Assembly: GCA_027484285.1 (NCBI GenBank)
Contig: JAIXTG010000424.1
Span: forward strand, 1-41,512
Reading direction: 5' to 3'
DNA: 41,512 nucleotides
Source of the DNA: Oxalobacteraceae bacterium
GTDB taxonomy: Bacteria; Pseudomonadota; Gammaproteobacteria; Burkholderiales; Burkholderiaceae_D
Below, piece after piece: positions 37,238 through 41,512 of the stretch. The translations under genes and the position numbers were made by a program. Each line of letters starts with the position of its first letter. Position 1 is the first letter of the stretch. A model generated the notes under the pieces. It did not search any database. It was not told the DNA's origin and worked only from the letters and a program-made list of their open reading frames with translations.

Positions 37238-38578
37238 CTACGGAATTTCTCCGGGATGGATGGCCGGGGATCGGTCGATCAGAGTGAGTGTCCTATGAGG
37301 CCCCGCAAATTTCACCGCGGCCTTGGCCCCGCTGCCATCTGCGTCGTAGTACATAGCCCCTGTCAATGCATCGTAAAGCAGCCTGTCACTTGCATCAGCG
37401 CTACCGAAGGCCCCCAGCAGAGCAGCAGCCGGCGACTGCCCGACAGCGGTGGTTTTGAAGCCAGTAAAAATCTTCTTGCTCAGTACCAGATGATCCTGCC
37501 CGCTGGTGAAATCCGTGATCTGATCCCAATTGGCGGCAGCATTCAGCTTGGTGCTAAAGACGAAGCGATCGGCACCACCGCCGCCCGTCAGGGTATCGTT
37601 GCCATCATTCCCGTCGAGGGTGTTTGCGCCAACGCCGCCGGTGATCGTGTTGGCAACCTTGTTGCCGGTGCCCTGCAGATCTCCGCCGCCATTCAACACC
37701 AGCACCTCCACGTCGCTCGGCAATGTGTAGCTCATGCTGCTGATGACCTTGTCACTACCCTGATTGGCCTTTTCGGTCACGGTGTCGGCCGCCTTGCCGC
37801 TGGCATTGGCATCGGCGATGACGTAAGTGTCATCGCCTGAACCGCCCGTAAGCTTGTCGGCACCGCTTCCGCCGTCGAGGAAGTCATCCCCGTCGCCGCC
37901 CAGCAGTTGGTCATTACCCTCGCCGCCAGTGAGCTCGTCATTGCCTGCGAGGCCAGAAAGCTTGTTGTTGCCGGCATTGCCGGTGAGCGTGTTATCGCCC
38001 GCATTACCGGTGCCGGAGAGCGGCTGGGTACCGGTCAAACGCAAATTCGTTTGGCCGCTGGCCAGCGTGTAACTCACTGCCGATTCCACGGCAGTCGATG
38101 CCGGTGGCTGTGTCAGCGGTACGGATTCGATGACAAAATACAGGGCATTGGTATCGCTAACGTCATTCCATTGACTTGCGTAGCCCAAGGCATTCGGCAC
38201 CTCCCGGGGCCAGCCTTCAAGCCCCATGCCCATCGCGTCCTGATTTTCGTAATTATCGGGCTCGACCGTGGCTTGGGCACCGACGCCCCAGTTGGTATAG
38301 CCGGAGGTCACCCCGGTGCCATCCACCCACTTCCAGTTACCTTCTGAATCAATGTCCGAAGCCCCCAGCCAGACGTAGGCAGAATCCCCGCCGTCAGGGG
38401 CACGCGGGGCACTCGACAACAAAGAGGCGACTTGGGCATAGATTGCATCGTTCTCCGCTTTCGAGCCGACGATGGCGAGATAGCCGCCTTGCGAGACCGC
38501 GTAATCGCGTGCACGGAGCCACGACATTGGGGTAGTAACGATTTCGTAAGTGTGGCCGTTGAAGGTAAAAGAAGACAT
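37238..38578 (-). CDS. C-type lectin/RTX protein with REP-altered C-terminus
   Basis: 446 residues from ATG at 38578. Residues 1-155 form a C-type lectin-like domain: WLRARDYAVSQGGYLAIV, WLGASD, WKWVDGTGVTSGYTNW, the EPD motif in EPDNYENQDAMGM, and QWNDVSD (the WND motif), so calcium-dependent sugar binding is likely. Residues 180-270 and 310-345 carry RTX nonapeptides. A T1SS-type region follows (WDQITDFTSGQDHLVLS, then [19 protein letters not shown]). The other RTX proteins here end with about 20 further residues of the ..LxGxxxLxxxDxxx type. This one instead ends in PHRTLTLIDRS..., and that stretch is the REP arm at 37277-37294 read in frame. Secretion may therefore be impaired. Confidence 0.88.
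   Translation of the reverse strand: MSSFTFNGHTYEIVTTPMSWLRARDYAVSQGGYLAIVGSKAENDAIYAQVASLLSSAPRAPDGGDSAYVWLGASDIDSEGNWKWVDGTGVTSGYTNWGVGAQATVEPDNYENQDAMGMGLEGWPREVPNALGYASQWNDVSDTNALYFVIESVPLTQPPASTAVESAVSYTLASGQTNLRLTGTQPLSGTGNAGDNTLTGNAGNNKLSGLAGNDELTGGEGNDQLLGGDGDDFLDGGSGADKLTGGSGDDTYVIADANASGKAADTVTEKANQGSDKVISSMSYTLPSDVEVLVLNGGGDLQGTGNKVANTITGGVGANTLDGNDGNDTLTGGGGADRFVFSTKLNAAANWDQITDFTSGQDHLVLSKKIFTGFKTTAVGQSPAAALLGAFGSADASDRLLYDALTGAMYYDADGSGAKAAVKFAGPHRTLTLIDRSPAIHPGEIP
37277..37294 (-). repeat. REP arm inside a coding region
   Basis: GATCAGAGTGAGTGTCCT, two differences from the standard arm (T for A at position 3 and T for C at the end). It lies within the last 20 codons of the lectin/RTX gene and is translated on the minus strand as RTLTLI. 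Confidence 0.7.
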
Positions 38579-38736
38579 GGGGTTCCAGAGTTGAGCTAAT
38601 TAACTAATCGCACCAATGAACAAACATCTTAAAAAAGATCGCGTATCGCGAAATCTGAAGTAAAAGACGCTACACCGAGCGCACACAAATTTCGACGGAG
38701 AAGTTAGCGAACATTACCGACGAAGAAGTCGGCACC

Positions 38737-38775
38737 AGAAAACAAAAACCCCACCGCCTTGTGAGCGGTGGGGTT
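38737..38775 (-). terminator. Rho-independent terminator of the S-layer-like gene
   Basis: Perfect 11-bp stem AACCCCACCGC / GCGGTGGGGTT with a 7-nt loop. Read on the minus strand it is followed by TTTTTGTTTTC. It lies 50 nt after the stop codon at 38825. The first 27 nt are repeated exactly at 30791-30817. Confidence 0.85.
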
Positions 38776-38824
38776 CAGCTCTTTCAAACGCCTACCGCAA
38801 GGTAAGCGTTTCACTTGTAGGAGT

Positions 38825-41110
38825 TTAAGCCAGAGTGAAATCACCAGCGGTAGTGGTCGACTCAGTCAGGGTCGTACGGCCGGTCACGCCAACGAGCTTG
38901 ATGAGGTCGTCGGTATTGCCTACATTGTTGAAGATGTAGGTATCACCACCAAACTCGAAGAACACGACTTCGTTTGCTGCGATGTCGGTCGTGTCAGCAG
39001 CAAGCGCCACCAGCATCTCAGCAAGAGTGTCGTCCGCAGCAGCGAACGTTACTTTGCCGCCAGCCGAGATTTGAACGTCGGTAGCGGCCGCAGTACCACC
39101 CGCCGGAGAAGCGCCAGCAACGTTATCAGCTGCAGCCAGACGGATCACGTCGGTCGTGGTGAAGCCATTGATGCTATCGAAATCGGAAGTGGTCGAGTCG
39201 CCATCAGCAAAAACGAAGATGTCGTTGCCTGCACCACCATTCAAAACGTCAGCACCCGTACCACCGGTGATCGTATCGACACCATCACCGCCGTTGATGG
39301 CGTCTGCACCGCCTGCACCGTTCAACGCATCCGTACCTGCGTTACCGGTCAGAACATCATTAGCAGCACCGCCAGTCAAAACGTCGTTACCAGCGCCACC
39401 GATAACCGTGGTGTCGAACGCGTTTGCAGTAAACGTCACCACACCGGCCGCGCCCGTAGCCGTAACGCCAGAAGCGTCCAGAGTACGCAGCGCCGTCAAC
39501 GACGAGTTGGCAAACGTAATACCTGCGTCGCCAGTCACAACCACGCTCGTTGCGGACGTTGCATCCACGTTCAGGTCGAACATGGTCGTAGCGGCCGTCG
39601 TGTCGGTGTCATCGAGCGTGACGTTGACAGTTTCAACGTTAGCAAGCGTCACAGCACCGACGTTTGCAAAGCCATTTGTCGCTGCAGCACGCAGGTTGAA
39701 TGTGTCGGAAGCGCCAGTGAAGCTACCGGTCAGCGCGAGGGTAACATCTACATCTGCCAAGGCGCCGGTCATAGCCAGCGTTCCACCGCTCTTGAATCCG
39801 GAGATGGTGTAGGTTTGAGCAGCAGCAGCCGCACCAGCACCCGCCGAAGTCACATAATTGATGTCGTCGAGGTTGGCCAGCGAAATCGTCGAGTTATCTG
39901 CGTTGGCTGCGCCAGTCGACGCGGCATACGCACCGACGCTGACTCGTTCAAAGTTAGCAATATCATCTTCGAAGTTCGCGTTCGCAGACAAAGTGACAGC
40001 ATCTGCAGCAGCAAGGCTCACCGTATCAGTGCCGTTACCTGCGTCAACCGAGCCGCCAGTGCCCGCGACAGCGGTGAAAGTGGCGGTGTCATCACCATCG
40101 CCCAGCGTCGAAGCAGTGGTACCAGTTGCAGCAAAAGTGACAGTATCCTTACCAGCGCCACCAACATACTTCTGACCAGCAGCAATTGCCGTGTTCAGGG
40201 TACGTGCGCCTGCGCCGGTGCTGGTGATCACAGCGTCTGCAGCAGCAGTTTGGGTGATGGTCATGTCGCCCGCACCCGACAGGTTCAGCGCGGTTGCGGC
40301 TGCAGCCGTGACGGTCGAAGCGGTGATTTCAGCGCTAGCAGCGACGTTCACCGTCTCCGCAGCGGCGACAATAACCGTACCAGCGGTCAGCTTGCCGTCG
40401 ACGGTCAGCGAAGCGGTCTTTGCAACAGCGGCGGTAACGGTGCCCAGTGCAGCCGTGTCGGCCTTAACGTTCACAGCCAAGGAGGTTGCGCCTCCGTCGG
40501 TAACGCCACCGTTCGTGCCGCCATTGACGTTAATCGTCAGTGCACGGGTATCGGTCGTCACGGAGTCGGTGTTGGTGACCAGACCACCAGCAGCGTTCAG
40601 ATTCAGGGTCGTCAGTGCTTCGGAAGCCAGAGCGACAGCACCGGTCAGGCCGGTCAGCGTGACAGTAGCCAGCTTGTCAGTGGTCGACGCACCGTTCGTG
40701 CCGCTATCGGTGATGGTTGCAGTACCGACGTCTTGGTTGGTGGCGTTGCCGCTAACGGTAACGGAGGTGACGTTCGCCTTGGTCGTGATCGCGACACCAT
40801 CAGTACCAGCGCCGGTGATTGCCGAGCCAGTGTTGGTTACGGTGACAGCACGTGCATCAGCCAGTGTCGACACATCAACGGTGACCGAGTCGGTCACTGC
40901 GTCAGCAGCGTGGAGGATCGTGAAGTTTTCGATGCCTGCGATAGTCGTCGTATCGACCGGCAGCGTGAATGCGGTGTTCGACGCGTCAGTGATTGCCAGC
41001 GTGTCGGTACCTGCACCGCCATTGAGGTTGTCAAGGATGGTCAGCGTGGTGTTGCTTGCCACGAAGGTGTCATCGCCAGCACCGCCAGTGAAAGCTGCGC
41101 CCTGATCCAC
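38825..41110 (-). CDS. S-layer-like RTX protein, 5' end missing
   Basis: About 761 residues from GTG at 41110; the frame stays open to about 41149. The protein is a long Ala/Thr/Val-rich series of beta-strand repeats (TLTLNVNG..., AETVNVAASAEI..., ALTTLNLNAAGG) typical of RsaA-like S-layer proteins and beta-strand-repeat RTX proteins. RTX nonapeptides follow ([20 protein letters not shown] onward, nt about 39220-39410). The end (VVFFEFGGDTYIFNNVG, DDLIKLVGVTG, AGDFTLA) matches the usual T1SS end of that group. The first residues (PLTTGVDQGAAFTGGAGDDTF) look like the middle of such a protein, where a TFTLTTGVD motif follows an N-terminal DUF4214-type domain that is absent here. No Shine-Dalgarno or promoter is evident, so it is probably truncated and may not be expressed. 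Confidence 0.8.
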   Translation of the reverse strand: MDQGAAFTGGAGDDTFVASNTTLTILDNLNGGAGTDTLAITDASNTAFTLPVDTTTIAGIENFTILHAADAVTDSVTVDVSTLADARAVTVTNTGSAITGAGTDGVAITTKANVTSVTVSGNATNQDVGTATITDSGTNGASTTDKLATVTLTGLTGAVALASEALTTLNLNAAGGLVTNTDSVTTDTRALTINVNGGTNGGVTDGGATSLAVNVKADTAALGTVTAAVAKTASLTVDGKLTAGTVIVAAAETVNVAASAEITASTVTAAAATALNLSGAGDMTITQTAAADAVITSTGAGARTLNTAIAAGQKYVGGAGKDTVTFAATGTTASTLGDGDDTATFTAVAGTGGSVDAGNGTDTVSLAAADAVTLSANANFEDDIANFERVSVGAYAASTGAANADNSTISLANLDDINYVTSAGAGAAAAAQTYTISGFKSGGTLAMTGALADVDVTLALTGSFTGASDTFNLRAAATNGFANVGAVTLANVETVNVTLDDTDTTAATTMFDLNVDATSATSVVVTGDAGITFANSSLTALRTLDASGVTATGAAGVVTFTANAFDTTVIGGAGNDVLTGGAANDVLTGNAGTDALNGAGGADAINGGDGVDTITGGTGADVLNGGAGNDIFVFADGDSTTSDFDSINGFTTTDVIRLAAADNVAGASPAGGTAAATDVQISAGGKVTFAAADDTLAEMLVALAADTTDIAANEVVFFEFGGDTYIFNNVGNTDDLIKLVGVTGRTTLTESTTTAGDFTLA

Positions 41111-41341
41111 ACCAGTAGTGAGCGGTTTAGTCCTGGTACTAGAACTTCCCTGTCAAATCAATGGGTTATGCGACGCTTTTGCCGCCCCGAGACGGGTGGT
41201 CGCCATCCGGTTACCAATGGCCGCCGATTGCAGCGACCTAAGAGCGGTTAATTCACCGTAGTAACCGCGGCCGGTGAGAAGTGATAGTCGGTAAGTCGGT
41301 GTCCATCCGGTGACCATCAACGACCATCGGCGACCCTCAAT
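41111..41341. mobile_element. Possible insertion-element end abutting the truncated S-layer-like gene
   Basis: Between the broken 5' end of the S-layer-like gene and the stop of the next minus-strand frame are short repeats of the type CCATCCGGT(G/T)ACCA (41207-41220 and 41306-41319) and GACCATC (41318-41335). Repeats of this kind are typical of transposase-binding sites at IS ends. TGTCAAATC at about 41150 could be the terminus. No family can be assigned. Confidence 0.35.
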
Positions 41342-41512
41342 TCACGGCTTTCGACGCAAGGGCTGGCGGGCCAACACCGGCACATAGTCCGCACCCAGCA
41401 GCACGCCCATGATCACCTGATGCACATCGGTTGTCTGTAACACCTCATGCGTGTGCCACAGCTTGGCCGGATCGATCGTCCATTGCAATGGGCCGCCTCC
41501 TGCTCCCGCCAA
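41342..41512 (-). CDS. Unidentified C-terminal fragment (possible transposase), runs off the right edge
   Basis: An open frame of 56 codons enters from the right edge and ends in TGA at 41342. It reads GPLQWTIDPAKLWHTHEVLQ, TTDVHQVIMGVLLGADY, VPVLARQPLRRKP. The codon bias looks like real coding. I do not recognise the family. The repeats between this stop and the truncated gene suggest a transposase, but no catalytic residue is visible. Confidence 0.45.
   Translation of the reverse strand: MAGAGGGPLQWTIDPAKLWHTHEVLQTTDVHQVIMGVLLGADYVPVLARQPLRRKP

Noticed and set aside
37136..37840. 234-codon plus-strand frame opposite the lectin/RTX gene
   Set aside because: It is the shadow of RTX repeats; the real gene is on the minus strand with lectin and RTX motifs.
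38768..41251. 827-codon open frame on the plus strand
   Set aside because: It is the shadow of the S-layer-like repeats on the other strand: Ser/Arg/Cys-rich with no domain. The minus strand has RTX motifs and a matching terminator.

Overview
The window looks like an accessory 'secreted-protein' region of a GC-rich betaproteobacterium. Burkholderiales is my best guess, from codon use, a small XRE-like gene remnant of a type I recall from that order, and the RTX/VCBS repertoire; this is inference. Nearly every intact large gene encodes a repetitive, acidic, Ala/Gly/Thr-rich protein with calcium-binding loops and, in several cases, a C-terminal type I secretion (T1SS) region. No T1SS ABC transporter, membrane-fusion or TolC-like gene is present, so the exporter must lie elsewhere.

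Layout. 1-1287 (-): 5' part of a tandem-repeat protein with EF-hand/dockerin-like loops, preceded by a near-perfect CRP-type operator. 1650-3281 (-): exported 5'-nucleotidase-type metallophosphatase. 3436-4374 (-): unrecognised protein. 4592-6760 (+): FG-GAP/VCBS protein. 6940-8835 (+): choice-of-anchor I protein with a serralysin-type C-terminus, behind a Pho-box-like triplet. 9027-12263 (-): protein made of about 110 octapeptide repeats. 12508-13503 (+): REP-associated tyrosine transposase (RAYT). 13558-14106 (-): small membrane protein. 14620-16233 (-): RTX protein. 16598-21820 (+): DUF4347 protein with seven 118-residue repeats. 21856-22554 (+): outer-membrane beta-barrel. 22674-22964 (-) and 23229-24203 (+): small hypotheticals. 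25544-30427 (+) and 31476-35810 (+): two large RTX proteins sharing a C-terminal module. 35863-36793 (-): one SymE-like toxin and a truncated second copy. 37238-38578 (-): C-type lectin/RTX protein. 38825-41110 (-): S-layer-like RTX protein lacking its N-terminus. 41342-41512 (-): C-terminal end of an unidentified gene, possibly from an insertion element.

A second theme is mobile and decaying DNA. An 18-nt palindromic arm, GGGACACTCACTCTGTTC or its complement, occurs more than a dozen times, usually just 3' of a stop codon, sometimes as a hairpin. Two copies flank the RAYT gene as an inverted repeat. In one place the element supplies the last codons of the lectin/RTX gene and removes its expected secretion tail. 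Decayed XRE-like copies flank the 25544 gene, and an IS3-type orfA remnant precedes the 31476 gene.

Taken together, this is a cell-surface/exoprotein island (adhesins, possible S-layer protein, phosphate-scavenging enzymes) being reshaped by REP/RAYT elements and module shuffling. The strongest candidates for something little described are the octapeptide-repeat protein, the DUF4347 proteins with a caspase-like His/Cys pair, and the REP element that rewrites a secretion signal.
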